Assembly: GCF_000173075.1 (NCBI RefSeq)
Contig: NZ_ABVL01000038.1
Location: forward strand, 1-47,920
Reading direction: 5' to 3'
Length of the DNA: 47,920 bases
Source of the DNA: Chthoniobacter flavus Ellin428
Lineage (GTDB): Bacteria > Verrucomicrobiota > Verrucomicrobiia > Chthoniobacterales > Chthoniobacteraceae
In this document: piece after piece, positions 15,043 through 23,733 of the stretch
Position numbering within the stretch: the stretch's first letter is position 1
Layout of the letters: every line of letters begins with the position of its first letter
Notes under the pieces: model-generated
What the model saw: only the letters and a program-made list of their open reading frames with translations
The model's database searches: none
What the model was told of the DNA's origin: nothing
Position numbers and translations under genes: made by a program

Positions 15043-18000
15043 TCAAGGTTTCGCGGTGAGTTTGCGACCGTCTTTCGTTTCGATATCGACCTGCCAGGAA
15101 ATCGGCGCGTGGAGATCGTCGACGCGCGCGGAAAATTCCCACGGGAATTCGTGGCCCTCGATACGTTGCTCCGGACCGTCGCCGACGCGATAGCGCAGAG
15201 TGGCGGAGCGGACGTCATCGATCGCCGCGGTGACGTAGACATAGAGATCGCGCCAGGTGAAGGGCGGCACCTGGAATTCCGTGCCCACGGCTTCCAACGT
15301 GGTACCGGAAAAGGGCGCGCGATGGAGGCCGGGTTCGGTGGGCAGGGTGAATTTCTCCGGCGGCGTGACGCGGTGGGTGGGCACATCGATGTGCACGCCA
15401 TCGAGCGTGAGCACGGCGATGCCGAGACCCTTCAGCGTGAGCTCGGCGGTGCGACCCTGGATGGTGATCGGTTCGCCGTTTTTGTTGTTGAGGTGCACTT
15501 GCAATTGCGCGCCGTCAACGCTGCGCCCAAGCACTTTTTCGTCGAAGGTCACCCGCACTTTTTGCGGCTCGTGGACCTGGTTGAGCAGGATGACGTGAAA
15601 CTTCCCGTCGCCCTCGGCGAGGACGCGATCGACATTGATGTTGTCGAGGGTCACGGCGGTGCGATGCAGCCACGGCCAGGCGCTTTCGCCGTACACTTCG
15701 CCGGGTGCGTGACCGTAAATGCGGCTGTCGAACCACACATAGCCGCAGCTTCGGACGTAGGGGAAGGAGATGGCGCCGGCTGAGCGCGACTCGACATCGG
15801 AGAAGAGATAGTCGAGCACGTAAGCCGCAGTCGGTGGGATGTGGTGGACGTAGAGCGAGGTGACGTCAGGGCCGGTGATGGGATAGTCGGGCCGCTGATA
15901 CTCGGTGGTCGCGCCATCCAGATAGTAGCCGGGGTAGTTGGCGAAGCGGCCGATGACCGCGTTGCGCGCCGCGGTGCGGAAACCGGCATCGCCGGAGGGT
16001 CGCGCGAGGCGCAGCATGCTCGGGGCCCACGCGTTCATCATGATATTCGCCTTCGGGCCGTTGCGATTGTAGGTCGACGGTTGCTCCAGGCCGAGGCCGA
16101 CCTGGCTCACTTCCCAAGCGGGGACGCGCTTCTCCGGCAGCTTCGGCGCGGGAGGATAGGGCGTTTCCCAAGTCGCGGGGCCTTCGTACATGCCGCGGCG
16201 GAAGAGCTTGTCGCCAAACCACCAGACGTGCCGGTTGATATCGTAGATGCCGCCGGGATGAATCGTGGTATCGCCTGGAGGAATGATCGGCTGCGTCCAG
16301 AACGAAGTCATCAGCCACCGAGCGCCCTCGGTCGAGGCATCGAGGAAACGCTTCTCACCCGTGGCTTCGTACAATTGCAGCAGCCCTTCCCAATCCGGCA
16401 CGAAAGAGACATTCACGAAGGGTTCGCTGCCGAGATCTTTGGTGGGCGGCTTGGTGATATTCGCGGCGATGTATTTGTCCGCCGCGGCGATGGCGTCGTT
16501 GAGCCAATGCTCCTCGCCGGTGAGCCGGTAGAGCGCGAGTGAATCAGCGAAGGGTTGGGTGTGCCCGTTGGGATGGGTGATGCGAGGTCCGCCTTTGTCA
16601 TCGAGGCACAGGGAGCCGAACGCGGCAGTGCGCCCCTGGGTCATGGCGTAGGCGGAGGCAAAGGTGGTCGCGCCGAAAAGCGCGCCCGGGCCGCGCATCG
16701 GTTGATGGTGATAGTAGTTGTCCCAGATCTCGTGTTCCGCGGCGAAGTGTGGGCCGGGTCGCGAGAGGAGGAACTCGAGCGAAGGCCGTGCGAAGCGATT
16801 GTAGAAATCCTCATCGCCGGTGAGCAGGTAGATGCTGAAATAGGTCAGCGGCGAGACCTGGCTCACGGTGTTGCGGCTTTCGATATTCCACGGTCCCTTG
16901 GCGCGGGCGTGCCAGCCGGACGCTTCCTCATTGCGCATGAGGTCGACGAGATTGAGCGCGGCATCGGAGAGCGACGCGGCCACCGGCCGGCGGTAATCCT
17001 TCAGCGCAAAGACTTCGTCGGCGATGCGCCGATACGCGGAGTACCAGTCGCCGCGCTGCAGCCACACGTGGAACTGGACATCGATGGCCTCGCCATTCGA
17101 TACGCTGCCCGCCTGGCCGAGCACCGGCATATAGATGAGCGGCTGCGCGGCGCCGTTTTCATTGCGCAGGGCCAGGGCATAGCGCGAGTTGTCTTTCGTT
17201 GGCCACTCGAAGAGAATGGCCTGTGGATCGGCGACGAGCGCGCAGGAAACTCCATCGCGATTGATGAGCGACAGCGGGGTGGGGGTAAGCGCGCTGAGCA
17301 TCACCGACGCTTCATCGGGAAAGCGTTTGCCCTCATACATGAAGGGCAGCAGCAGGAAATCCGCCGCTTCCGGCGCGCAGGTCAGCGGGCCGTGATAGCC
17401 GAGCGAGTAATGCCCGGGGCCTTTCGGCTCGAAGTGCAGGCTGACTTCCGCCTCCGGTTGGTGCTCGGAAAGGTGCCACGTGGCGATGAGTTGGCCGGCG
17501 GAGGTCTCGGGGAAATTCAGGACCACGGTGTCGGCGTCACGCTGTTCCACCTCGGAGGGATGGAGGGCAAAGCAGTGCGCTGAGGCCCAGGGTGCGGTGG
17601 CAATGCCCAGACGGCTCTTCACCGTCGCGCCGGCGCAACTCGCCTCGACGACCGGACTAAATGCCATGTCCCACGTGGGATGCAGGCGCGTGCTGACGAT
17701 CTTGGGATCGCTCTCCTTCGGCCGAAAGAGGATGCGGTAGCCCTCGGCTTCGGTGCCGTCCAGGGGGATCCAACGCTCGCCGTCGCGCGTCGCCGCATGC
17801 AAGGCGATCGCCGAACCCGTGGCCGTCGTGGCTTCGTGGAAGCTCAGGCGCACGCTGTCGTTTTGCAGCGTCGCCAGCGGCTCGCCCTTCACCGATAGAA
17901 ACGGCTCCGGCAGATAAGCGCGCTGGGATTTTTCATCGATGGTCAGCGGCACGATCGTCGCGGGAGATTTCGCGAGCTTCCACGGCACGCCTTCGGGGCG

Positions 18001-18507
18001 GTAGCTGAGATTGTCGCTCAGGACGAGCGTATCGCAGCGCGCCGAGGCCGTCGCTTCATCGCCGATGGCGACCAGCGTCGGGCCGGCAGCCAGATCGAAG
18101 GTGCCACCGTCTTCCCATGCCCAGCCATCGTCTGCAGCTTGTCCATGCTTGCCGAAAACCGTTCCCGAGCGGGTATCGCCCAGCCGCACGGTGAAGTTCC
18201 GGATGCCCGGGCGGTCGGCCGGAAAATCCTTGCTGCGCACCCAGAGCCGCCACGTTCCGGCATGAGGCACCTCCACGGCACCCGCGGCCGGCGCCCCTTT
18301 GGCATGCGGGCCGGCGAGAATGTATTTGCGGGCGAATTCGTTGCGCGGCGTGGTGACCGTCTCCCAATCACCGGGCAACTCGAGTTGCTCCGCCTCGATG
18401 ACGAAGGTCGTCGCATGGAGAGCCGTCCTGGCGCCGGAGAAGAGAAGAAGCGCGATGGCCAGACGCGCGGCTTGAAGAATGGAGCGGAATGATGGGGAGC
18501 TGTTCAC
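15043..18507 (-). CDS. Large secreted protein with an alpha/alpha-toroid-like core, possible glycosidase or lyase
   Basis: The 1154-residue product starts at GTG 18507, with AGGA about eight bases ahead. It has a signal peptide (ILQAARLAIALLLFSG), an N-terminal beta domain with carbohydrate-binding look (FVIEAEQLELPGDWE, WRLWVRSKDFPA), a middle beta domain, and from about residue 560 a helical region with repeated hairpins (LYRLTGEEHWLNDAIAAADKYI, LLQLYEATGEKRFLDASTEGARWL) like the six-hairpin glycosidase fold. The end is again beta. This build fits polysaccharide lyases and glycosidases, but no family or catalytic pair was fixed. The alternative is a structural sugar-binding protein. Confidence 0.7.
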   Translation of the reverse strand: MNSSPSFRSILQAARLAIALLLFSGARTALHATTFVIEAEQLELPGDWETVTTPRNEFARKYILAGPHAKGAPAAGAVEVPHAGTWRLWVRSKDFPADRPGIRNFTVRLGDTRSGTVFGKHGQAADDGWAWEDGGTFDLAAGPTLVAIGDEATASARCDTLVLSDNLSYRPEGVPWKLAKSPATIVPLTIDEKSQRAYLPEPFLSVKGEPLATLQNDSVRLSFHEATTATGSAIALHAATRDGERWIPLDGTEAEGYRILFRPKESDPKIVSTRLHPTWDMAFSPVVEASCAGATVKSRLGIATAPWASAHCFALHPSEVEQRDADTVVLNFPETSAGQLIATWHLSEHQPEAEVSLHFEPKGPGHYSLGYHGPLTCAPEAADFLLLPFMYEGKRFPDEASVMLSALTPTPLSLINRDGVSCALVADPQAILFEWPTKDNSRYALALRNENGAAQPLIYMPVLGQAGSVSNGEAIDVQFHVWLQRGDWYSAYRRIADEVFALKDYRRPVAASLSDAALNLVDLMRNEEASGWHARAKGPWNIESRNTVSQVSPLTYFSIYLLTGDEDFYNRFARPSLEFLLSRPGPHFAAEHEIWDNYYHHQPMRGPGALFGATTFASAYAMTQGRTAAFGSLCLDDKGGPRITHPNGHTQPFADSLALYRLTGEEHWLNDAIAAADKYIAANITKPPTKDLGSEPFVNVSFVPDWEGLLQLYEATGEKRFLDASTEGARWLMTSFWTQPIIPPGDTTIHPGGIYDINRHVWWFGDKLFRRGMYEGPATWETPYPPAPKLPEKRVPAWEVSQVGLGLEQPSTYNRNGPKANIMMNAWAPSMLRLARPSGDAGFRTAARNAVIGRFANYPGYYLDGATTEYQRPDYPITGPDVTSLYVHHIPPTAAYVLDYLFSDVESRSAGAISFPYVRSCGYVWFDSRIYGHAPGEVYGESAWPWLHRTAVTLDNINVDRVLAEGDGKFHVILLNQVHEPQKVRVTFDEKVLGRSVDGAQLQVHLNNKNGEPITIQGRTAELTLKGLGIAVLTLDGVHIDVPTHRVTPPEKFTLPTEPGLHRAPFSGTTLEAVGTEFQVPPFTWRDLYVYVTAAIDDVRSATLRYRVGDGPEQRIEGHEFPWEFSARVDDLHAPISWQVDIETKDGRKLTAKP

Positions 18508-18652
18508 CTTGGGGAGTCCTACTTTACGCAGGGCGGTGTTAGATGAAGCAATCTTTCCTCGTCGGGTGAATGGGATTTCGAGGGTGGAGGCTCTTCGCTG
18601 TTTGGTGGTGGGTGCCGACGGGTTGGCGTTTGCCCTCGGTGAAATTATGGCA

Positions 18653-18750
18653 GTGGGCGCGAAGCGCCCCAAAAAGGGTCATCCTGAGCGGAGCAGGGAG
18701 GCATGGGCGGAGTCGAAGGACCTCTGACTTCCGTGGGTTTTTGCGCGGAG
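18653..18750. repeat. GTCATCCTGAGCGGAGC repeat, left copy
   Basis: From GTGGGCGCGAAGCGCCC through CATCCTGAGCGGAGC and GTCGAAGGACCTCTG to TTGCGCGGAG. A copy in inverted orientation lies at 18899-18997, making an inverted pair around ~148 bases. A third, partial copy reaches the right edge of the window at 47868-47920. Confidence 0.8.
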
Positions 18751-18898
18751 CGTCGGGAAGCTCTCGAAGAGAAAATGTCTTCTCCGGTGAAGCGGGTGAA
18801 GAAGAAGGATATTGGGCGTCCTTCTTCAGTAGGTAAAGATCTTGGTTTAGCGGAAACAATAACGTTGGTATCGCAATCTCGTCGCGCGATTACACGGC

Positions 18899-18997
18899 TC
18901 CGCGCGAAAACCCGCGGAGATCAGAGGTCCTTCGACTCCGCCCATGCTTCCCTGCTCCGCTCAGGATGACACGTTTTTTCCGGGCGCTTCGCGCTCA
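18899..18997. repeat. GTCATCCTGAGCGGAGC repeat, right inverted copy
   Basis: Inverted partner of 18653-18750, with CAGAGGTCCTTCGAC and GCTCCGCTCAGGATGAC followed by CGGGCGCTTCGCGC. It runs through the 3' part of a truncated minus-strand reading frame that begins at 19145. Between the two copies (18751-18898) no gene is seen. Confidence 0.8.
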
Positions 18998-19145
18998 CTC
19001 CAAACAGCGAAGAGCCAGAAATTTCGGACGCGACTGAACCTGCCGAATTCCAGCCTCGTGGAAAGATGCGCGGGGCGGCTTGCGTCGAGCCGCTGGCGAA
19101 TCCCGAGCAAAGCGACAACAAGAAAACAACGGGGCGGAGTTTCAT
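18921..19145 (-). pseudogene. Truncated start of a secreted protein, running into a repeat
   Basis: From ATG 19145, with AAGGACAG about ten bases ahead, the frame gives a good signal peptide (KLRPVVFLLSLCSGFASGSTQA) and some 20 further residues, and then enters the interspersed repeat at 18997, after which the sequence is only translated repeat. This looks like a gene whose body was lost or displaced by the repeat. It could also be a chance signal-like frame. Confidence 0.35.
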
Positions 19146-19284
19146 GTTATCTGTCCTTCACCATTCACTGCACGGAAGGAGGGGATTTTCTGTCTGCAGC
19201 GAATTCTGCGACACCTCGATCAAGACCCTGGCGATGAATCCGTGCACCTCCGGCCTGCGATTCAGTAGGTGGAGGTAATCCATA

Positions 19285-20172
19285 ATGAATCGAATCCTAA
19301 CTTACGGGTTGGCGGCGACCTTGGTAACCATGCTGACCCCGCCCGTTTTCGCTAAAGACCATGGGGACGGAGGCGGCCGTGGCGGTGGTGGCGGTGGACG
19401 AGGAGGTGGTGGCGGAGCGCGTGCTTCCGCTCCGGCTCACGTCTCAGCGCCGCATGCTTCCGCTCCGCGTTTCTCGGCTCCCCGCGTAGCGCAGGCTCCG
19501 CGTGCCCCATCGCCGAAGTCCAACGTCATGCGGGCGCCATCGCCCCGTGTCGCGACCCGGGCTCCGGAAATGCGTTCGGCGCCGAACATGCGTTCGCGGC
19601 CGAGCACGACAACGTTCGCGCCTTCGGTGGCGCAGCGTAACAACATCAATGCGCAACGGAACATCCGGGGACGTAACGGTCCGTCGGTGGCTTTCGGCGG
19701 ATCGGTGAACAACAACGCCACCTTGAACGCACGAGGCGCGCGGACCAATAACAACTTCGCGACCACCAATCGTTCGCGGACCATGTCCACGCGAGACGCC
19801 CGGAGCTTCGGTGTTCCGGACCAAACCTGGCGTGATTGGGACCGCGGCCGAACCCACGAGTGGCATAACCACCACTTTCGCTGGTTCAACGGCAACTGGA
19901 TCATCATCGACCCGGGTATCCCATATGACTATGGCTACTACGGCGACGACTACGGTGCGCCCTATACAGACTACTCCTACAGTACTCCTGATTCCGGTTC
20001 GCTCGTCATGAGTGCGCAGGATCGGTTGAATCGCTTGGGGTATAGCGCGGGGCCGGTAGACGGTGTTTTCGGCGCGCAGACGCGCGACGCGCTCGCCGAC
20101 TTCCAAAACGACAATAACCTGCCGGTTTCCGGCGCTCTCGATACGGCCACAGTGCGTGCGCTGGGCCTGTAA
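19285..20172 (+). CDS. Secreted Gly-rich protein with a peptidoglycan-binding domain
   Basis: The 295-residue product has a signal peptide (to about residue 23), a Gly/Arg-rich stretch at residues 29-46, a long low-complexity Ala/Pro/Arg/Asn region, a WHNHHFRWFNGNWIIIDPG segment with Tyr/Asp-rich follow-up, and a C-terminal PG_binding_1 domain (about 235-295: DRLNRLGYSAGPVDGVFGAQTRDALADFQ). The last domain anchors proteins to cell-wall peptidoglycan. The ATG has GGAGG about ten bases ahead. The Gly-rich part may be flexible or self-associating. A terminator-like hairpin follows. Confidence 0.85.
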   Translation: MNRILTYGLAATLVTMLTPPVFAKDHGDGGGRGGGGGGRGGGGGARASAPAHVSAPHASAPRFSAPRVAQAPRAPSPKSNVMRAPSPRVATRAPEMRSAPNMRSRPSTTTFAPSVAQRNNINAQRNIRGRNGPSVAFGGSVNNNATLNARGARTNNNFATTNRSRTMSTRDARSFGVPDQTWRDWDRGRTHEWHNHHFRWFNGNWIIIDPGIPYDYGYYGDDYGAPYTDYSYSTPDSGSLVMSAQDRLNRLGYSAGPVDGVFGAQTRDALADFQNDNNLPVSGALDTATVRALGL

Positions 20173-20199
20173 CGATCACCATTAACCTAATTCCCGCAG

Positions 20200-20231
20200 C
20201 GGCACCGCGAGTTCACCTTGCGGTGCCGTTT
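20200..20231 (+). terminator. Terminator-like hairpin
   Basis: CGGCACCGC at 20200-20208 pairs with GCGGTGCCG at 20220-20228 and is followed by only a short TTT. It lies 28 bases after the stop of the Gly-rich protein gene and before the converging protease gene, so it could serve both. Confidence 0.6.
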
Positions 20232-20250
20232 CGGCTTTATGGCAAAGCCT

Positions 20251-21114
20251 CTAACGAGGAGCGTCGGCGAGCAGGACCTGGTGATTCGACCAGTCGACAG
20301 TGACGAGGAATTGCGAGAGAAGGCCGTTGCCGAGGAGGCCCGCTTCACCGGGGAAGAGCGGGGCGCCATGCAAGGCGGTCTTCACCGTGCGCAGTGAGCG
20401 CTTGCCGAGCGCAACGGAGGTGAGGGAAGTATCGCTCTCATCGGTCACGAAGCCGATGGATACTGCATTATGCGCGCCGTGAGCCGCGGACTTGGGAACC
20501 ACCCAGTGCAGGGCATCGTTGCAGCCGGTGTCGAGACGCGTCCAACGCACCGTGGAATCATTGACGCCGACGGGCACACACATGATGCCATTGATCGTCT
20601 TGACGGGCAGGCGTTCCGCGCTCGTCTTGGGCGTCGCCGACGTGATGCGGAGGGTGTGACGAATGTAATCGATCTGCACCACGCGGTTCTTGAAAAAGTC
20701 CACGCCGATCAAGCCATCGATCGGCTGGCTGCAAAGCTGATCCGCAGCGCTGAGATCCACCGCCAGAGGAATGCCGCTCAGTACCACCCCATTGGCGGAG
20801 GCGGTGACGCCGTTCAATTGACGCGCGGCTGAATCCACGCCTACACCGCGGACGTTCTCCGTTTTGCCGAGGGGCAAGTGCAGGCGTTGCGCGGTGCGAA
20901 GACTGAGCACCGAGGCGCCAGCACCGGAATCGAGCAGCAGGTGCAGGGGCTCCGCCGACTGGGGCACATGGGCTTCCACCCGGATAAAGCCATCGGTGAA
21001 CGTAAACGGAATCTCCGCAGGCTGCGTAGTCGCCGCCGCTACGGGAAACGCAGCGAGGACAGCGAATACCAGAGTAAAGATGGCGGACAGTCTGGGCATG
21101 GGCGAGTGCTTCAT
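20251..21114 (-). CDS. Exported retropepsin-like aspartic protease
   Basis: The 287-residue product has a signal peptide (to about residue 28) and two aspartic protease motifs in one chain: LLLDSGAGAS with D62-S63-G64 and RLDTGCNDA with D195-T196-G197. Between them IDGLIGVDFF is the conserved ILG-type strand of the first half, and LLGNGLLSQFLVTVDW of the second. A two-lobed, pepsin-like arrangement in one chain follows from this; many bacterial relatives have only one motif and dimerise. The substrate is unknown. Either ATG at 21114 or the one at 21099 may be used. Confidence 0.8.
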   Translation of the reverse strand: MKHSPMPRLSAIFTLVFAVLAAFPVAAATTQPAEIPFTFTDGFIRVEAHVPQSAEPLHLLLDSGAGASVLSLRTAQRLHLPLGKTENVRGVGVDSAARQLNGVTASANGVVLSGIPLAVDLSAADQLCSQPIDGLIGVDFFKNRVVQIDYIRHTLRITSATPKTSAERLPVKTINGIMCVPVGVNDSTVRWTRLDTGCNDALHWVVPKSAAHGAHNAVSIGFVTDESDTSLTSVALGKRSLRTVKTALHGAPLFPGEAGLLGNGLLSQFLVTVDWSNHQVLLADAPR

Positions 21115-21247
21115 TTCGCACAGAACTTTAGCAGAGCAAGGGCCAATTCAAGCGATGGGCACGCAGGGAAAGTGTGTATTTCGATTCAGTAGATGAATGA
21201 ATGAGCTTTCGGGCTCGTCTCATTTTTAGAAATCAAACTGTATTGCC

Positions 21248-21538
21248 ATGAATATATTTCGCACTTTGATCATTGGGGCTGTGGCCTTGGGCGGCTTTGC
21301 GCTCGCGACGCCGGCTCAGGCTCACGACCACTACTACCACCACCATTATTACCACTACGGTCCGCGCGTGGGTGTGACGTTTGGGTCGCCGTACTACTAC
21401 TCGTACGATCCTTACTATTACGACTACGGCTACCGTCCGTATCCCTACTATGGATATAGCTACGGTCCCGGTGTGACCTTCGCTTTTGGTGGGCACCGCC
21501 ACTACTACCACCATTACTATCGCCACCATCGCTGGTAG
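21248..21538 (+). CDS. Small secreted His/Tyr-rich protein
   Basis: The 96-residue product has a signal peptide ending TPAQA (about residue 25) and a mature part built almost wholly of His, Tyr, Gly and Pro (HDHYYHHHYYHYGP at its start, HRHYYHHYYRHHRW at its end). Such sequence may bind metals or pack at the surface. The composition is low-complexity, so homology cannot be used to assign a role. It resembles in flavour the Tyr/Asp-rich part of the Gly-rich protein 1 kb upstream. Confidence 0.7.
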   Translation: MNIFRTLIIGAVALGGFALATPAQAHDHYYHHHYYHYGPRVGVTFGSPYYYSYDPYYYDYGYRPYPYYGYSYGPGVTFAFGGHRHYYHHYYRHHRW

Positions 21539-21589
21539 GCGGAGGGGTGGTCTCTCTGCCGCGCCGCCAGCCGTTTCTCTGTTGATCGG

Positions 21590-22036
21590 CTAGGCGGCGT
21601 GGGAGAGTGCGGGAAGAAAGTCCTCCGACTGCTCGGATGCGTCGGAGGAAAGGGCGGTGGAACGGACGAGGCGTTCGAGGCGGTCGAGGGTGAATGGCTT
21701 GGGTAGAACGGCACACACCCCCGCGGCAGCGAGGGAATCCGCGGTCAGGTCATCGTGACGCGCGGTGATGAGGACCACTTTGAGCTTCGGGTTTTGCGCG
21801 CGGAGCGTGCGGGCGAGTTCGAGACCGTTGAGATGCGGCATATCGCGATCCGTGATCAGCAGGTCGCAATCATTCGGATCAGCGACGAAGGACGTTTGCG
21901 CATCCAGCGGAGAGGTGAAGCTTTCGACGCGGGCCAACCCCAGATCGGCGAGATGCAGACCGACGATTTCGGAAAGGGCGGCTGCGTCATCGACAACGAT
22001 CCAGCGGCGGGAGCAGGCGAACAGCGGGGAATTCAT
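21590..22036 (-). CDS. Stand-alone response regulator receiver domain protein
   Basis: The 148-residue product is a single CheY-like receiver: acidic pair D16-D17, phospho-acceptor D63 in LLITDRDMP, T91 in LITA and K113 in LPKPF. No output domain follows, only a short Ser/Glu-rich tail, so it signals by protein contact or belongs to a phosphorelay. No histidine kinase is nearby in the window. It is a single gene on the minus strand; an element of family B lies about 150 bases upstream of its start. Confidence 0.9.
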   Translation of the reverse strand: MNSPLFACSRRWIVVDDAAALSEIVGLHLADLGLARVESFTSPLDAQTSFVADPNDCDLLITDRDMPHLNGLELARTLRAQNPKLKVVLITARHDDLTADSLAAAGVCAVLPKPFTLDRLERLVRSTALSSDASEQSEDFLPALSHAA

Positions 22037-22183
22037 GTCCCCAAATCAACACCGGCCGTGTTAAGTCCGTATGTGGGTGGACGCGGAAAATTGTTAGGCT
22101 ATTGTAAAACCCGTAAGCGAGGGCTGTAGACGCGGCCCTCCGCCGCCGTCTGGGAGAAGATGCGTCCTACAACTCCACGCGGT

Positions 22184-22310
22184 CTAAGAGACTGTGAAAG
22201 AAATCGCCAGTGAGGTCTCAGGCCCGCGAATTACACAGATAACGCGAATGAAATACACTCCATTCGTGTCATTCGCGTGATTCGCGGGCCCTTTTTTCAC
22301 AGCCTCTAAG
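22184..22310. repeat. Mini element family B, copy 1
   Basis: CTAAGAGACTGTGAAA at 22184-22199 and the inverted TTTCACAGCCTCTAAG at 22295-22310 are the termini. The interior is a palindrome made of GCCCGCGAATTACACAGAT and its partner ATTCGCGTGATTCGCGGGC. A related copy is at 44455-44576. It touches the family C element that follows. Confidence 0.8.
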
Positions 22311-22453
22311 AGAGTGTACCGAAAGTCGGGTAAAAGGAGCTTTTGACCACGGATTACGCGGATTGCACGGATGAGACGAGCCGACTCGGATTTCTGTAAT
22401 CCTCGCAATCCGTGGTCAGTCCTCCGCTCACATTGAATTTCGGTACACCTTCT
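22311..22453. repeat. Mini element family C
   Basis: AGAGTGTACCGAAA at 22311-22324 and TTTCGGTACACCTTCT at 22438-22453 are inverted termini. The interior has ACCACGGATTACGCGGATTG on the left, with a nine-base period, and an inverted AATCCGTGGT arm on the right. Its right end supplies the TAG stop (22454-22452) of the minus-strand epimerase gene. Confidence 0.8.
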
Positions 22454-23366
22454 AAGCGAGCCATTCCTGGAGTTTCGCGAAGTCCTTTTTGAAGTTCGCG
22501 ATCATCTCCGGGCCGGTGCCGAGCGTCTTGTATTCGTGATGCTGGCAGAGCGGGCCGGTGTAGCTGGAAGCCTTGAGATGGGTGAGGAAACTCTGGTGCA
22601 CGGTGCCTTCGCCGAAATTGCACCACACGGGTTCCCAGCCTTTGGCCGTTTTTTCCCAGCGGAAATCCTTGAGGAAGACGGCGGTGTAACGGGGTTCGAG
22701 CAAGCGCGCCTGGATGGGCCACGAAAGGCCGCCTTCGATCGTGGCGTGACCGATGTCGAAACATACCCCGATGTCGCGCGGATCGAGATCCTTGATCATC
22801 GTCCAGATGTCCCAGAGCGGCGCGCCGACCATGTCCGCGCCGGAGTGATTCTGCCAGCCGCCTTGCAAGCCGAGTTCGCGGTTGAACGCAGCGAGATCTT
22901 TGAGCGCGGCGCCGACTTCCTTGACGGTTTCGGGGACCGGTTTATCGGCCGTATATTTGACGAAACCGAAGCGGTATTTCTTGATGCCGAGCTTGGCCGC
23001 GGTGCGCAGGACTTTTTCAGCCAGGGGATCGAGTTGGGTGATTTCCGTGGTGATGATGGTCACTTCCTTGCCGCGCTTTTTCAGCGCCTCGACCATCTTC
23101 GGCAGATCCTCTTCCACGCGCTCCGGGGCGATCTGCCCGGCCTTGGCGCGGACGGGGCATTCGATGCCATCCCAGCCGACATCCGCCACGAGATCGGCGG
23201 TTTCCTCCGGGCCGAGTTTGGCGAAGGGTTTGCTGAAAGCGATGATCTTGAAACGGGGAGCGGGAGATTCGGCGCGCGCGAGGCTGGGCGCGATGGCGGT
23301 GATCGCGGAAGCGAGCGCGGTCCTGGCCACGAAGTCGCGGCGGGTGATCTGGGAAGTGGTGTTCAT
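22452..23366 (-). CDS. Exported sugar phosphate isomerase/epimerase-type TIM-barrel protein
   Basis: The 304-residue product has a Tat-type signal (TRRDFVARTAL, residues 8-18, then an Ala-rich stretch) and an AP_endonuc_2/xylose isomerase-like barrel. Metal-site segments are visible: the acidic WDGIECPV, NHSG, CFDIGHAT and the late HHEYKTLGTG. Family members isomerise or epimerise sugars or keto-sugars; export marks the periplasmic subgroup common in Planctomycetes and Verrucomicrobia. Substrate unknown. The stop codon lies in the terminal repeat of a family C element. A second barrel of this clan is encoded 0.6 kb upstream on the same strand. Confidence 0.82.
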   Translation of the reverse strand: MNTTSQITRRDFVARTALASAITAIAPSLARAESPAPRFKIIAFSKPFAKLGPEETADLVADVGWDGIECPVRAKAGQIAPERVEEDLPKMVEALKKRGKEVTIITTEITQLDPLAEKVLRTAAKLGIKKYRFGFVKYTADKPVPETVKEVGAALKDLAAFNRELGLQGGWQNHSGADMVGAPLWDIWTMIKDLDPRDIGVCFDIGHATIEGGLSWPIQARLLEPRYTAVFLKDFRWEKTAKGWEPVWCNFGEGTVHQSFLTHLKASSYTGPLCQHHEYKTLGTGPEMIANFKKDFAKLQEWLA

Positions 23367-23409
23367 AGAGCGGGGCGAGCGTAGAGGGAGGGCGCTGCTC
23401 CGTCCTAAG

Positions 23410-23553
23410 CATTACCCACATCTCAAAAATACTGCGGATGGGGCCCGCGAATCACGCAGATAACGCGAATGAGGAGGATTTTATTCGCGTGATTTGCGTG
23501 ATTCGCAGGCACTTCTTCTCTCCGCGGGACCTTCAAAAAAGATGTGGGTAATG
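23410..23553. repeat. Mini element family A, copy 2
   Basis: Termini CATTACCCACATCT and AGATGTGGGTAATG as in copy 1 at 5773-5915, and an almost identical interior, including CACTTCTTCTCTCCGCGGGA. Both copies are preceded by CCTAAG. The element lies 43 bases upstream of the exported epimerase gene. Confidence 0.85.
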
Positions 23554-23587
23554 GTGAGGCTCCGTCAGCGCCCAAATTCTGGAAAGG

Positions 23588-23662
23588 ATTAAACGCAGAG
23601 GTCGCAGCAACCGAAGAAATTTTTAAACGCAGAGGCCGCAGAGACGCAGAGAAGAAGTGTAG
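23588..23662. repeat. TTAAACGCAGAGGCCGCAGAG-type repeat pair
   Basis: Two units, TTAAACGCAGAGGTCGCAG near 23588 and TTAAACGCAGAGGCCGCAG near 23624, the second continuing AGACGCAGAG. The same unit is seen at 8095-8203 and 29573-29610. Confidence 0.65.
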
Positions 23663-23733
23663 AGTGAGCTTCCTATCCTGTCTTTTCTCTGCAGTGCTAA
23701 CCCGAAAAGTGTACGCAGCTTGCGGAAATTTTT

